DNA from: Aldehydirespirator sp965261105
GTDB taxonomy: Bacteria; Actinomycetota; Acidimicrobiia; Acidimicrobiales; Aldehydirespiratoraceae
Direction of reading: 5' to 3'
Assembly: GCA_965261105.1 (NCBI GenBank)
Contig: CBDHCM010000006.1
Span: 2,790,001 to 2,854,000 of the forward strand
Length of the DNA stretch: 64,000 nt
Positions 1 to 11,462 of this stretch are shown in pieces. Numbering within the stretch: position 1 is the first letter of the stretch; each line of letters starts with the position of its first letter. Made by a program: the position numbers and the translations under genes. The notes beneath the pieces are model-generated. The model did no database searches and was not told the DNA's origin. It saw only the letters and a program-made list of their open reading frames with translations.

Positions 1-617
1 TCTTCGAGGTCTATGACCAGTCCAGCCAGCGTGTTGGTGAGCACCACGGCCTCGGCACCGCCGGTTACCGCAGCCGCGGCCACCGCCACGAGCTCTGGCG
101 TGTTGGGGCTCAGCTTGGCCCAGCGCGGGCGTCCGCATCCGGCGGTGGCGGCCAGCACGGCCTCGGTCGCCGCCGCGGAGTGGGCGAACATGCGCATGCC
201 GTCCTCGGTGTTGGGGCAGGACACGTTCACCTCGACCGCGACGATCTGTGATGGCCCGGCGGCCAGCAGATCGGCGGCTCGACAATAGCCGTCGACGGTG
301 TCGCCCCAGATGCTGGCCACCACGTCGGCGCCTGTGCCGACGAGAGCGGGCAGATCCTCGTCGAGCCAGGCGGCCACGCCCGGACCCTGAAGCCCGACGC
401 TGTTGATCATCCCCGCCGCGGCGCAACGCAACGGGTGCAGCCTGGGCGGCGGGTTGCCCGGCCAGGGTCCACCGCTGAGGGACTTCACCACCACCGCGCC
501 GAGCTCCCCAAGCGGGCCGTAGGGCGCAAGTTCGGCCCCGTGCCCCGACGCGCCCGACGCGGTCATGACCGGCGCCCGCAGCACGACGCTGCCGACCCGG
601 GCCGCCAGATCGGCCAT
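1..617 (-). CDS. pyrD: Dihydroorotate dehydrogenase, partial (3' end outside window)
   Basis: Oxidises dihydroorotate to orotate in de novo pyrimidine synthesis. Translating the minus strand from an ATG at 617 gives 205 codons without a stop; the C-terminus lies beyond base 1. The N-terminal part contains the class 1 hallmarks: an early SGASGHG-type loop, a VVKSLS segment, INSVGLQGPG, and the substrate-binding VEVNVSCPN motif. The ATG overlaps the carB stop (ATGG/TAG within 615-620), so translation is probably coupled. As the last visible gene of the pyr operon it fits the pathway order. The class 1B partner pyrK would lie outside the window, so 1A versus 1B cannot be decided here. Confidence 0.93.
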   Translation of the reverse strand, partial: MADLAARVGSVVLRAPVMTASGASGHGAELAPYGPLGELGAVVVKSLSGGPWPGNPPPRLHPLRCAAAGMINSVGLQGPGVAAWLDEDLPALVGTGADVVASIWGDTVDGYCRAADLLAAGPSQIVAVEVNVSCPNTEDGMRMFAHSAAATEAVLAATAGCGRPRWAKLSPNTPELVAVAAAAVTGGAEAVVLTNTLAGLVIDLE

Positions 618-3971
<3,354 letters not shown>

Positions 3972-4084
3972 CAGTCATCTCGTCACGCCGCGACACCGCG
4001 CCCACCAGTCATCTCGTCACGCCGCGACACCGCGCCCACCAGTCATCTCGTCACGCCGCCGCACCGCGCCCACCAGTCATGTCG

Positions 4085-5173
4085 TCACGCCGCGACACCG
4101 CATCGGTCCATCAGCTTGGCGAAGGCGGCGAAGTGGTGGCGAGCGTCATGGGGGCCCGGACCGGCCTCGGGGTGGTACTGGACGCCGAAGGCGGCCTCAC
4201 CGTCGACGGACAGGCCCTCGAGGGCGCTGTCGTTGAGGCACAGGTGGGTCTCGGTGACGCCCGGCACCGATCCGGGCTCCACCGCGAAGTTGTGGTTCTG
4301 GCTGGTGATCTCGATGCGGGCGGTGGCGGTGCAGCGAACCGGCACATTGCCGCCGTGGTGGCCGAAGCGCATCTTGAGGGTCCGCCCGCCCAGGGAGAGG
4401 GCCAGCAGCTGGTAGCCGAGGCAGATCCCGAAGACGGGAACCGAGCCGACGAGCGTCCGAAGCGCCTCCACGACCGGGCCGGCCAACTCCGGGTCTCCCG
4501 GTCCGTTGCTGAGGAACACTCCGTCGGGCTTCCTCGCCAGCACCTCTGCCGCGGGCGTGTGGGCGGGCACGACGGTCACTGTGGCCAGATCGCCCAGGCA
4601 GCCCAGGATGGTGGACTTGATGCCGAGGTCGTAGGCCACCACATGGCGGGGGCCCGTGCCCGCGGTGTAGGGCCGGTCGGTGGTTACCTCGCTGACCAGA
4701 TCGACGCCGCTGGTGCCGGGCTCGGCGCGGGCCGCGGCCAGAAGGGCGGCCTCGTCCGCGGTGCCGAACGCTCCGGGCATGGCGCCCGCATCGCGGATGT
4801 GGCGGGTGAGCCGGCGGGTGTCGATCCCGGCGATGCCCGGTACGCCGTGGCGGCGCAGGAAGCCGTCGAGGCTGTCGGTGGCCCGCCAGCTGCTCGGCCG
4901 CCGGGCCAGGTCGCGCACGATCACGCCCCGGCAGTGGGGCCGGGCCGACTCCGAGTCGGAGTCGTTGGTGCCGTAGTTGCCTATCTGGGGATAGGTGAAG
5001 GCAATGATCTGGCCTGCGTAGGAGGGGTCGGAGATCACCTCCTGGTACCCGCTCATCACCGTGTTGAACACGACCTCGCCGGAGGCGACCTCGACATCTG
5101 AAGCGCCGACGGCCTCGCCCTCGAACACCTCCCCGTCGCGAAGCACCAGCAGGGCGGGCTCGAGACCGGTCAT
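4085..5173 (-). CDS. carA: Carbamoyl-phosphate synthase small (glutaminase) subunit
   Basis: Hydrolyses glutamine and channels ammonia to CarB. The product is 362 residues, typical length. An N-terminal CPSase small-chain domain (roughly 1-150) is followed by a class I glutamine amidotransferase domain with FGICLGYQ (Cys about 251) and VQYHPEAGPGPHD (His about 334, Glu about 336), so the triad is complete. The start chosen is the ATG at 5173, which overlaps the pyrC stop as ATGA; the frame stays open upstream but that extension is out-of-family sequence. The last codons (GVAA) form the distal edge of the 34-bp repeat before carB. Confidence 0.96.
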   Translation of the reverse strand: MTGLEPALLVLRDGEVFEGEAVGASDVEVASGEVVFNTVMSGYQEVISDPSYAGQIIAFTYPQIGNYGTNDSDSESARPHCRGVIVRDLARRPSSWRATDSLDGFLRRHGVPGIAGIDTRRLTRHIRDAGAMPGAFGTADEAALLAAARAEPGTSGVDLVSEVTTDRPYTAGTGPRHVVAYDLGIKSTILGCLGDLATVTVVPAHTPAAEVLARKPDGVFLSNGPGDPELAGPVVEALRTLVGSVPVFGICLGYQLLALSLGGRTLKMRFGHHGGNVPVRCTATARIEITSQNHNFAVEPGSVPGVTETHLCLNDSALEGLSVDGEAAFGVQYHPEAGPGPHDARHHFAAFAKLMDRCGVAA

Positions 5174-6507
5174 CGCTGCGGCTCGCCGTCGATCACGACC
5201 GGCTCTCCGGCCAGCAGCGTGTGCCGGACCCGGCCCCGCAGCGTCCGTCCCTCGTAGGGGGTGTTGCGGCTCGGGCTGGCCATCGCCGCGCCCGACACCG
5301 TCCAGGGCGCCCGTGGGTCGATCACGCACAGGTTGGCCGGTGCTCCGGGCACGACCGGCCCGCCGTGGCGGTCGTCGATGGCGGCGATGGCGGCGGGCCG
5401 CCACGACATGAGGGCCAGGACCTGCTCGATGGGCAGGTGAAGCTCGGTGAGCGCCAGGGCCAGCGCGGTCTCCAGGCCCAGCATTCCCGGAGGCGCCGAG
5501 TCGAAGGGCTTCTCCTTGTCGGCGTTGGCGTGGGGGGCGTGGTCGGTGGCGATGGCGTCGATGGTCCCGTCGGCCAGCCCGACCCGGATGGCGGCCACGT
5601 CGCCGTCGGTGCGCAGGGGCGGATGAACCTTGAAGACGGTGTCGTAGCCGGCGCAGCAGGCGTCGGTGAGAGTGAAATGGTGGGGGGTCGCCTCGGCCGT
5701 GACCGGCAGGCCTGCCTCCTTGGCGGCGCGCACCATGGCCACCGACCCGGCCGTGGACAGGTGCAGAAAGTGCACCCGGGATCCGGTGAGCCGGGCCAGG
5801 GCGATGTCGCGCATGACCATCAGCTCCTCGGCCTCCGAGGGCTGGCCGCCCAGGCCCAGCCGGCTCGACCAGGCGCCCTCGTGCATGGACCCGTCTGCGC
5901 TGAGCTCCGCCACCTCGCAGTGCTGGGCCAGCGCCACCGGGCGCCCGCCGGTGAGGTGGTCCAGACCGCCCGCGTACTCCAGGGCTCGGCGCATGACGTG
6001 GGCGTCCTGAACGCCGTCGCCGTCGTCGGTGAACATGCGCACGCCGAGACGCGCCAGCTCGGCCATGGGGGCGAGTGCCGTGCCGCGGCGGCCCACGGTG
6101 ATGGCTGCCGCCGGATACACGTCGCAGCAGGCGCCCGCGCCGAGCTCCTGCACCTCGCGCACCACCGCGGCGCAGTCCATGGGCGGGTCGGTGTTGGGCA
6201 TCGCCACCACTGCGGTGAAGCCTCCGAGGGCCGCTCCCCTGGCGCCGGTCTCGATGGTCTCGGCGTCCTCGCGGCCGGGCTGGCGCAGGTGGGCGTGCAG
6301 GTCGACGAGTCCCGGGGCCACGATGCAGCCGGAGGCGTCGAGCGTGCGGGTGGCGGCCGAGCGGTCGTCGGCCCCGGCGCCGACAAAGGTCACGCGGCCG
6401 TCCCCCACCGTCACATCGGCTCGACGGCTGCCCTGGGAGTCCACCACGGTCCCGCCCCGTATGGCGATGGTGCCGAGGGGGGCCACCGCGGCGAGTCTGG
6501 TGCTCAT
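5170..6507 (-). CDS. pyrC: Dihydroorotase
   Basis: Cyclises carbamoyl aspartate to dihydroorotate. The product is 445 residues, class I amidohydrolase fold. The metal-binding DLHAHLRQPG motif lies near residue 70 (HxH 71/73). Further conserved segments are AMPNTDPP, an HFLHLSTAGS strand and IATDHAPH near the C-terminal third, which supplies the catalytic Asp. The ATG at 6507 overlaps the pyrB stop by 4 nt and its own stop overlaps the carA ATG, so pyrB-pyrC-carA are probably translationally coupled. Confidence 0.96.
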   Translation of the reverse strand: MSTRLAAVAPLGTIAIRGGTVVDSQGSRRADVTVGDGRVTFVGAGADDRSAATRTLDASGCIVAPGLVDLHAHLRQPGREDAETIETGARGAALGGFTAVVAMPNTDPPMDCAAVVREVQELGAGACCDVYPAAAITVGRRGTALAPMAELARLGVRMFTDDGDGVQDAHVMRRALEYAGGLDHLTGGRPVALAQHCEVAELSADGSMHEGAWSSRLGLGGQPSEAEELMVMRDIALARLTGSRVHFLHLSTAGSVAMVRAAKEAGLPVTAEATPHHFTLTDACCAGYDTVFKVHPPLRTDGDVAAIRVGLADGTIDAIATDHAPHANADKEKPFDSAPPGMLGLETALALALTELHLPIEQVLALMSWRPAAIAAIDDRHGGPVVPGAPANLCVIDPRAPWTVSGAAMASPSRNTPYEGRTLRGRVRHTLLAGEPVVIDGEPQR

Positions 6508-7475
6508 GCAGCCATTTCCCTCTGTCCTTCGGCCTGATCCAGGCCCGAGCCGAGCAACAGGAACAACACCGCCATGCGAACCGCCACGCCGTTGGCGACC
6601 TGCTCGGCGATCACTGCGTTGGGTCGGTCGGCCACGTCTCCGTCGATCTCCACGCCGCGGTTCATAGGACCGGGATGCATGATGAGCGCGCCGTCGGCCA
6701 GGCGGTCGGCCCGGGACGAGTTGATGCCGTACTCGGCGCGGAACTCTCTCAGCGAGGGCACCAGGGCGCCGGCCTGACGTTCCAGCTGCATCCTCAGCAG
6801 GTAGCAGATGTCGGTCTCGCCGAGGATGGAGTCCAGGTCGTGGGTGACGGCCACGGGCCAGCCCTCGAGGCTGGAGGGCAGCAGCGGGCGGGGGGCCACC
6901 AGCGTGACCTCGGCGCCCATGGCCGTGAACGCGAGCACGTCGGAGCGGGCCACCCGGGAGTGGAGGATGTCGCCGATGATGGCCACCCGGGCGCCGTCGA
7001 GGTCGCCCAAGTGCCTCCGGGCGGTGTACAGGTCGAGCAGGGCCTGGGTGGGATGCTCGTGACTGCCGTCGCCGGCGTTGATGACCGAAGCGTCGATCCA
7101 GTCGCCCACCCGGTAGGGAACCCCGGCACAGGAGTGGCGCACGACGATGGCGTCGATGCCCATGGCGTCGATGGTCTGCACGGTGTCGCGCACCGACTCG
7201 CCCTTGTTGACCGACGACGAGCGAACGGTGAAGTTCAGCGTGTCGGCCGAGAGCTGCTTGGCCGCCGCCTCGAACGACAGCCGGGTGCGGGTGCTGTCCT
7301 CGTAGAACAGCCAGGCGACGGTCTTGCCCCGCAGGGCCGGAACCCGGGGCATGGCCCGTTCACTCACCTCCGCAAACGATTCGGTGAGGTCGAGGATGCG
7401 CTCCAGGTCGGGGCGGACGAGATCGCTGATCGACAGCAGGTGCCGCCGCGCCCGGCCGCCGTCTGATCGGCTCAT
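6504..7475 (-). CDS. pyrB: Aspartate carbamoyltransferase catalytic chain
   Basis: Condenses carbamoyl phosphate with aspartate, the committed pyrimidine step. The product is 323 residues. The carbamoyl-phosphate loop STRTRLSFE is at about 61-69, followed by SSSVNKGES, a VVRHSCAG segment, DGSHEHPTQALLD, and the aspartate-side LMHPGPMNRG near the C-terminus. All expected motifs are present. It lies 28 nt after pyrR and overlaps pyrC by 4 nt. No pyrI regulatory subunit is adjacent, as in other bacteria whose pyr operon is controlled by PyrR. Confidence 0.97.
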   Translation of the reverse strand: MSRSDGGRARRHLLSISDLVRPDLERILDLTESFAEVSERAMPRVPALRGKTVAWLFYEDSTRTRLSFEAAAKQLSADTLNFTVRSSSVNKGESVRDTVQTIDAMGIDAIVVRHSCAGVPYRVGDWIDASVINAGDGSHEHPTQALLDLYTARRHLGDLDGARVAIIGDILHSRVARSDVLAFTAMGAEVTLVAPRPLLPSSLEGWPVAVTHDLDSILGETDICYLLRMQLERQAGALVPSLREFRAEYGINSSRADRLADGALIMHPGPMNRGVEIDGDVADRPNAVIAEQVANGVAVRMAVLFLLLGSGLDQAEGQREMAA

Positions 7476-7503
7476 GCGGTCCTCCCGCTGCGGGCGACGA
7501 GAC

Positions 7504-8070
7504 TCATTCCAACTCCCCCAGGTACACCCCGTCGGGGCCCACGTCCACCATCTCTGACCGGCTCGTGGGGAGGTTCTTGCCGACGTAGTCGGGGCGGATC
7601 GGCAGCTCCCGATGTCCCCGGTCCACCATCACCGCCAGCTGCACCGCCCGGGGCCGGCCCCAGCTGTGCAGGGCGTCGAGCGCAGCCCGCACCGTGCGGC
7701 CGGTGAACAGCACGTCGTCAACGAGCACCACCGCCCTGCCGTCGAGGTCGGTGGGAATGTCGGTGACCGCTTGGGGAAGCACGGGCCGCAGGCCGATGTC
7801 GTCGCGGTGCAGGGCCACGTCGAGCGATCCCACCGGCACGGCAATGCCCTCTATCTCCGACAGCGTGTCGCCGATGCGATGAGCGATGGGGACGCCGCCG
7901 GTCTGCAGGCCGATCACGACCAGGGACTGGGTGCCGTGATTGCGCTCGATCACCTCGTGGGCCATTCGCCGGACGGCCCGCTCCACGTCGTCGGTGGCCA
8001 TGACCCGGGTCCGAGCACGAAACGTACCGCTGGTGTGGGGCACCGTGAAGCGGCGTTCTCGTTCGGCCAT
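7504..8070 (-). CDS. pyrR: PyrR bifunctional regulator / uracil phosphoribosyltransferase
   Basis: RNA-binding regulator of pyr genes that also has a phosphoribosyltransferase fold. The product is 188 residues. The PRPP-binding motif VVLVDDVLFTGRT lies at about 114-127, and the C-terminal segment DYVGKNLPTSRSE is typical of PyrR and close to the mycobacterial type. The ATG at 8070 has a good ribosome site (GGAGAGGA about 7 nt upstream). First gene of the operon; an RNA hairpin matching the PyrR-binding consensus lies just upstream of the ribosome site, so autoregulation is likely. Confidence 0.95.
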   Translation of the reverse strand: MAERERRFTVPHTSGTFRARTRVMATDDVERAVRRMAHEVIERNHGTQSLVVIGLQTGGVPIAHRIGDTLSEIEGIAVPVGSLDVALHRDDIGLRPVLPQAVTDIPTDLDGRAVVLVDDVLFTGRTVRAALDALHSWGRPRAVQLAVMVDRGHRELPIRPDYVGKNLPTSRSEMVDVGPDGVYLGELE

Positions 8071-8085
8071 GCTGTCCTCTCCGTT

Positions 8086-8103
8086 CGGGCCTCACCGGAC
8101 CCG
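8086..8103 (-). promoter_or_regulatory. Candidate PyrR-binding hairpin in the pyr leader
   Basis: On the coding strand the leader reads CGGG-UCCGGUGAGG-CCCG. A 4-bp CGGG/CCCG stem closes a loop matching the conserved PyrR anti-antiterminator core UCCNGNGAGGY. It ends a few bases before the pyrR ribosome site (GGAGAGGA at about 8074-8081). Mycobacterial PyrR is known to repress translation from such a position. No terminator or antiterminator pair is obvious, so translational control is the simpler reading. Confidence 0.65.
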
Positions 8104-8194
8104 TTTCACGGTCGGGCGGCGACGGTATCACCGGCAGAACGAAAGCGCGCGCATAGCTTGGATGAGGTCTCTGAACTCCCGTTTCTTGCGGCGT

Positions 8195-8227
8195 TCCGGG
8201 ATGTCTTCAGTTCCGGGATGTCTTCAA
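8195..8227. repeat. Short direct repeat upstream of pyrR
   Basis: Two adjacent copies of GTTCCGGGATGTCTTCA lie about 130-155 bp upstream of pyrR. They have no coding explanation. The stretch 8104-8511 otherwise shows no convincing gene: it separates the pyr operon from the first accessory gene and carries only antisense-like open frames. Confidence 0.6.
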
Positions 8228-8511
8228 TGTAGAGAGTGATCGAGATCGCGGATCACCAGCCACGGCACTCGAACGGCCGATTGGTTGTATCCAGGCAGTC
8301 TCGGATCGAGACTCTGCTTACCGGTTCGCCTTCCGACCGGATAGGCCGGGAGGCCAACCGTTCGGAGCAGCCTCTCGGCGACAGCTTCGTCAGTACGCCG
8401 GTGACCTCCACCGGTAGAGCTTGCCGTCCTTCGTGGACGCCGGGCCCGCGACGCCTCCTGCTTTGGTGGTGTTCTTGGCCTCGGCGTCGACCAGATGGGT
8501 AGGATTCTGGT

Positions 8512-8820
8512 GTGGTGACGCTGAGGTCCGATGGCCGGGTGACGATTCCCAAGAACCTCAGACGCCAGGCGCGCCTGAGCGAGGGCGACGAGTTGGATGT
8601 CGAGTTGACCAGCGACGGCATCCTTCTTCGCCCGTGCTCCCAGCGGGACCAGGATCAGTGGTGGTACTGGACCGACGAGTGGCAGGCTGGCGAAAAGCAG
8701 ATCGTAGAGGACCGAGCCGCGGGCAGACGTGGCCCCGTGTTCGCCTCCGGGGACGAGTTCCTGGCTGCGTTGCGTGAGACGGCTGCCTCCGACGGGGCCG
8801 GCTACGGCAGTTCGCGCTGA
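8512..8820 (+). CDS. AbrB/MazE-like antitoxin (SpoVT-AbrB fold)
   Basis: Predicted antitoxin and DNA-binding autoregulator. The product is 102 residues from GTG at 8512. The N-terminus (VTLRSDGRVTIPKNLRRQ, then GDELDVELTSDGILLRP) is a standard swapped-hairpin AbrB domain; the rest is an acidic tail likely to wrap the toxin. A TAGGAT box ends 6 nt before the GTG, consistent with a leaderless transcript, though no strong -35 is visible. A RelE-like gene follows after 30 nt. AbrB antitoxins paired with RelE-fold toxins are known (PrlF-YhaV type). Confidence 0.8.
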   Translation: MVTLRSDGRVTIPKNLRRQARLSEGDELDVELTSDGILLRPCSQRDQDQWWYWTDEWQAGEKQIVEDRAAGRRGPVFASGDEFLAALRETAASDGAGYGSSR

Positions 8821-8850
8821 TTTCCGCTCGCACTGTCGGCGGTCACGATC

Positions 8851-9144
8851 GTGCCTACCTACGCATGGGAGTGCGTGTTCGGGAGGGAATTCGCTGCGCT
8901 CGACAGTGACTCGCAGGAAGCGTTCCTTGCTGCTGTCGCTCAGTTCGTCGAGGATCTGCAGCATGGCCGGCCGGCGCGGCGCAGCCTGCGCGTGAAGCCC
9001 GTGCGCGGACGAGACGGGGTGTTCGAGATGACGTGGGCCGGGAACGGCCGAGCAACGTTCGCCTACGGCGAGGAGCAACGCCCGGGACAGGCGCACATCA
9101 TCTGGCGACGCATCGGTAGCCACGACATCTTCCGGCGGCCCTAG
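8851..9144 (+). CDS. RelE/ParE-superfamily toxin, likely partner of the AbrB antitoxin
   Basis: Predicted type II toxin of 97 residues, GTG start. The C-terminal half carries the pattern RVKPVRGRDGVFEMTW, then GRATFAYG and HIIWRRIGSHDIF, resembling the RelE-fold terminal strand with a basic residue plus a His-Asp-Ile-Phe ending seen in many toxins of this type. Small size and position immediately after an AbrB antitoxin support the call. The mode of action (mRNA interferase or gyrase poison) cannot be read from sequence. Confidence 0.72.
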   Translation: MPTYAWECVFGREFAALDSDSQEAFLAAVAQFVEDLQHGRPARRSLRVKPVRGRDGVFEMTWAGNGRATFAYGEEQRPGQAHIIWRRIGSHDIFRRP

Positions 9145-9318
9145 CTGGAGTCTCGTGCGGGTGGTCGCCGAGTCCGAGCGCGCCTTCTCCCCGCCGCTCA
9201 TCCACGGGCCGAATCTTCTAACGATTCTTCTAACGGACGATCTGTTATCGGGGGTCATCCACAGGTACGGCCTGTTACGCCAATCTTGTAAAACCCCACG
9301 TCAGATGGGTATTTTGTT

Positions 9319-9726
9319 GGCTCTCCGCGTTTGATGGGGCAGGCAGTGTGAGCTGAGGGTCCGCGCTCGGGCGTCGGGGTCTCGCGAGTCTGGCAGTAGT
9401 AGCTGTCTAGACAAGGAGACCCCGACATGTCCGATACTACGTGTGCGCCCGCTGCGGGTGTGGCGACAGGCGAGCGCCGCGGTGGCGCTGGGGCCGCGTT
9501 GGGGGCTGGGGCGGTCGAGGCTGCTCGGGTGCTGGTGGGCCTCGACGAGTTCGAGGTGACCGGCGCGGTGGAGCGCGGTGACGGGGTGTTGGAGGTGCAG
9601 GTTCGCTGTCGGCGCGAGCAGGCGGCGTGCCCTCGTTGTGGCACGTTCTCGGGTCGGGTCAAGCAGCGCCGCATCCAGCGGGTGCGGGACTTGCACAGCT
9701 TCGCGCGGCCGGTGGTGCTGGTGTGA
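9319..9726 (+). pseudogene. ISL3-family transposase, 5' fragment
   Basis: An ORF of 99 codons from ATG 9427 (ribosome site AAGGAGACC upstream) carries the N-terminal zinc-binding region of ISL3 transposases, CPRCGTFSGRVKQRR, then VRDLHSFARPVVLV. The frame ends at a TGA created by the insertion of an IS110 element. The gene resumes at 10993 in phase: joining the flanks rebuilds VVLVWHKRRFRC. Upstream at 9319-9337, GGCTCTCCGCGTTTGATGG looks like the ISL3 left inverted repeat. Confidence 0.85.
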
Positions 9727-9730
9727 GCTT

Positions 9731-10772
9731 CTATGTCAAGGCGAGGGTGGGACTTGTGTTTCGTAGGTCGGTTTGGAGGTGTGTCCAGATGCGGTCTGAG
9801 ATGCGTCGCTTGAGGGCGCGGATGGCTTCTCGCTTGGTCTTGCCGCGGTCGAGGTGTTGTTGGTAGAGGCGTCTGCCTTCGTTGTTGGGTTGGGCGATCT
9901 GAGTGAGGGCGGCGGTGTGGATGGCGCGGTTGAGTTGGCGGTTGCCGCCGCGGTTCAGTCGGTGGCGGACGGTGCGCCCCGATGAGGCTTGGAGGGGTGC
10001 GGTGCCGTTGGCCATCGCGAAGCGGGCCTTGGTGGCGAAGCGTGCGGGGTCGCCGACTTCGGTGAGGATGTCGGCGGCTCCGATGGTGCCGATGCCGCGA
10101 ATCTTGGTGAGGGTGGTGCCGTTGGCGCTGACCAGTTCGCTGATCTCGGCGGCGAGGTCGGCGATCTGGCGGTTCAGTTCGCGTATCTGTCGGAGACGGC
10201 CGCGCGCGACCCGCGCCGGCGCGGCGGAGTCGCCGGCGAGGAGCCGCGCGACCCGCTGGAGGCCTTTGGCGGAGGTGAGCGCGGCGCCGGTGCGGTGATA
10301 GCCGCAGCGGATCTGCGTCAAGTCGGCGTGCAGCCGGTTGATGTGCGCTGTGCGGGACTTGACCAGTTCACGGCGGTACCCGGCGAGCCAGCGCAGCTCC
10401 TCGAGCGTCCCGCCGGGTCGAGGCGGCGGCAAGTCGCTGTCGCGGGCGCCGATGCGGGCAGCCAGCAGCGCGTCCAGCGGATCGGACTTGGCGGCGGTGC
10501 GTTGGGAGCGCCGAGCCGCGGCGGTCATCTGCGGCGGAACGTCCACCACCTCTGCGCCGGCCTCGCCCAAAGCGAGCGCGGCGGCTCGCCCGTAGCCGCC
10601 GGAGCCCTCGATGGCCACGCGCCCCACAGAGGCGCCCTGGGCCCAGTTGACCAGCTCGCGGTGCCCCAACGCCGTGTTGGCGATGCTGCGATGCTCGAGC
10701 GGGCGCCCCCGCCGCGTCGATGAGGCAGCCCACCAGAGTGTCCTTGTGCGAGTCGATACCGATTACCAGCAT
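9731..10772 (-). pseudogene. IS110 transposase (DEDD/serine recombinase), frameshifted
   Basis: Starts at ATG 10772 (MLVIGIDSHKD, the first acidic residue of the RuvC-like DEDD domain). After about 22 codons the frame shifts within a run of five C/G at 10706-10710; removing one base would give the normal AAGRPLEHRSIANT. The second frame carries IEGSGGYG, KSDPLDALLAAR (the DxxD pair) and the C-terminal Tnp_20 domain with APLQASSG, whose Ser is the presumed catalytic residue, then RHRLNRGGNRQLN. About 346 residues in all. Whether the shift is real decay or a homopolymer sequencing error cannot be decided here. Confidence 0.88.
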
Positions 10773-10992
10773 TGCTTTGACCTTCCTGCTCGGTGTTGAT
10801 AGACCGCAGAATGGCCCGGCGGTGCGCAACCATGCGTTGATGAGCTCCAGGCTCAGACGCCTCTATCAAGCGACATCACCGGGCCGGCACACCGGCGAGG
10901 AGGCACTCACACCAAAAGCCACCATCAACCTGACGGGGCAATGCACAAGTGAGCCATCCCCGCCGGTGCTGCCGCCCACAGTCAAACACGCA
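10773..10992 (-). ncRNA. IS110 left-end non-coding region, candidate bridge RNA locus
   Basis: The 220 bp between the element's left end and the transposase ATG contain no plausible gene. In characterised IS110-group elements this segment encodes a structured bridge RNA of roughly 180 nt whose two loops pair with donor and target DNA. Local complementarities such as GCACCGG...CACTTGTGC and CACCGGCG/CGCCGGTG suggest stem-loops. The first 40 nt are shared with the miniature element near 59758. The RNA assignment is by position and family, not by a solved fold. Confidence 0.5.
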
Positions 10993-11385
10993 TGGCACAA
11001 GCGCCGGTTCCGCTGCGACGCGCCGGGCTGCGTCAGGACTTTCACGGAGTCCACCGCTGAGGTCCCGGCGCGCAAGCGGCTGACCGAGCGGCTGCGCGGG
11101 GGCGTCGCGGCGGCGGCGCTGGACCGCTCGACAGCGGCGGTGGCGCGGTCGTTTCGTGTGCGCTGGCACACCGCGTGGGACGCGGTGGCCGCCGCGGCGA
11201 CAGCGAGGCTCGCAGCCCGCCCCCCGGCGCCGCCGCGGCGCATCGGCGTCGACGAGACGACGTTCCGGCGGCCCCGGAGGTTCATGACTGGCATCGTGGA
11301 CTTGGAGAACTCCAGGATGCGGGACATGTTCGAGGGCCGCTCCAAGGCCGCTCTCGCGGACCGGCTGAGGCTGCTCGGCGACGCC
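10993..11385 (+). pseudogene. ISL3-family transposase, internal fragment
   Basis: Continues the 5' fragment in frame from TGG 10993: WHKRRFRCDAPGCVRTF (zinc cysteines), a basic helix-turn-helix region, then IGVDETTFRRPRRF, which holds the first Asp of the DDE triad, and DMFEGRSKAALADRL. The similarity stops near 11385, well short of a full 400-residue ISL3 transposase; the second Asp and the Glu are missing. The breakpoint joins it to the 3' end of a hicA-like gene. So the ISL3 copy was already truncated on this side, independently of the IS110 insertion. Confidence 0.82.
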
Positions 11386-11459
11386 GCAGCCGCGAACTGT
11401 CGAAGGGCGTGCTGGCCGCAATGTTGCGCCAACTCGGCGTCGACGGCAAGGAGTTCTGA
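11386..11459 (+). pseudogene. hicA toxin, 3' remnant
   Basis: Only the last 20-odd codons remain: RELSKGVLAAMLRQLGVD, then GKEF and TGA. This matches the ending of HicA mRNA interferases (pattern LPKGTLxxILRQAGxD). The catalytic His-bearing N-terminus is gone, replaced by ISL3 sequence. The fragment lies 3 nt before a complete hicB, the usual hicA-hicB order, which supports the assignment despite its shortness. Confidence 0.6.
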
Positions 11460-11462
11460 GCC

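Larger units (their letters stand above)
9726..10992 (-). mobile_element. Complete IS110-family element nested in the ISL3 transposase
   Basis: About 1267 bp sit between two TG dinucleotides (9724-9725 and 10993-10994; CA on the element's coding strand). Removing the insert plus one TG restores the ISL3 reading frame. No terminal inverted repeats are seen, as expected for IS110. The right end is only a few bases beyond the transposase stop. The left end is a 220-bp non-coding stretch (10773-10992), the place where IS110-group bridge RNAs are encoded. A miniature relative with the same termini lies at 59758-59921. Confidence 0.87.

Noticed and set aside
8224..9258. A 344-codon minus-strand open frame opposite the AbrB/RelE pair
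   Set aside because: The translation is low-complexity without domains and overlaps two plus-strand genes with recognisable folds.
10706..10710. Programmed frameshift in the IS110 transposase
   Set aside because: IS110 transposases are normally single-frame, and no slippery heptamer or downstream structure was apparent. Decay or base-call error is more likely.
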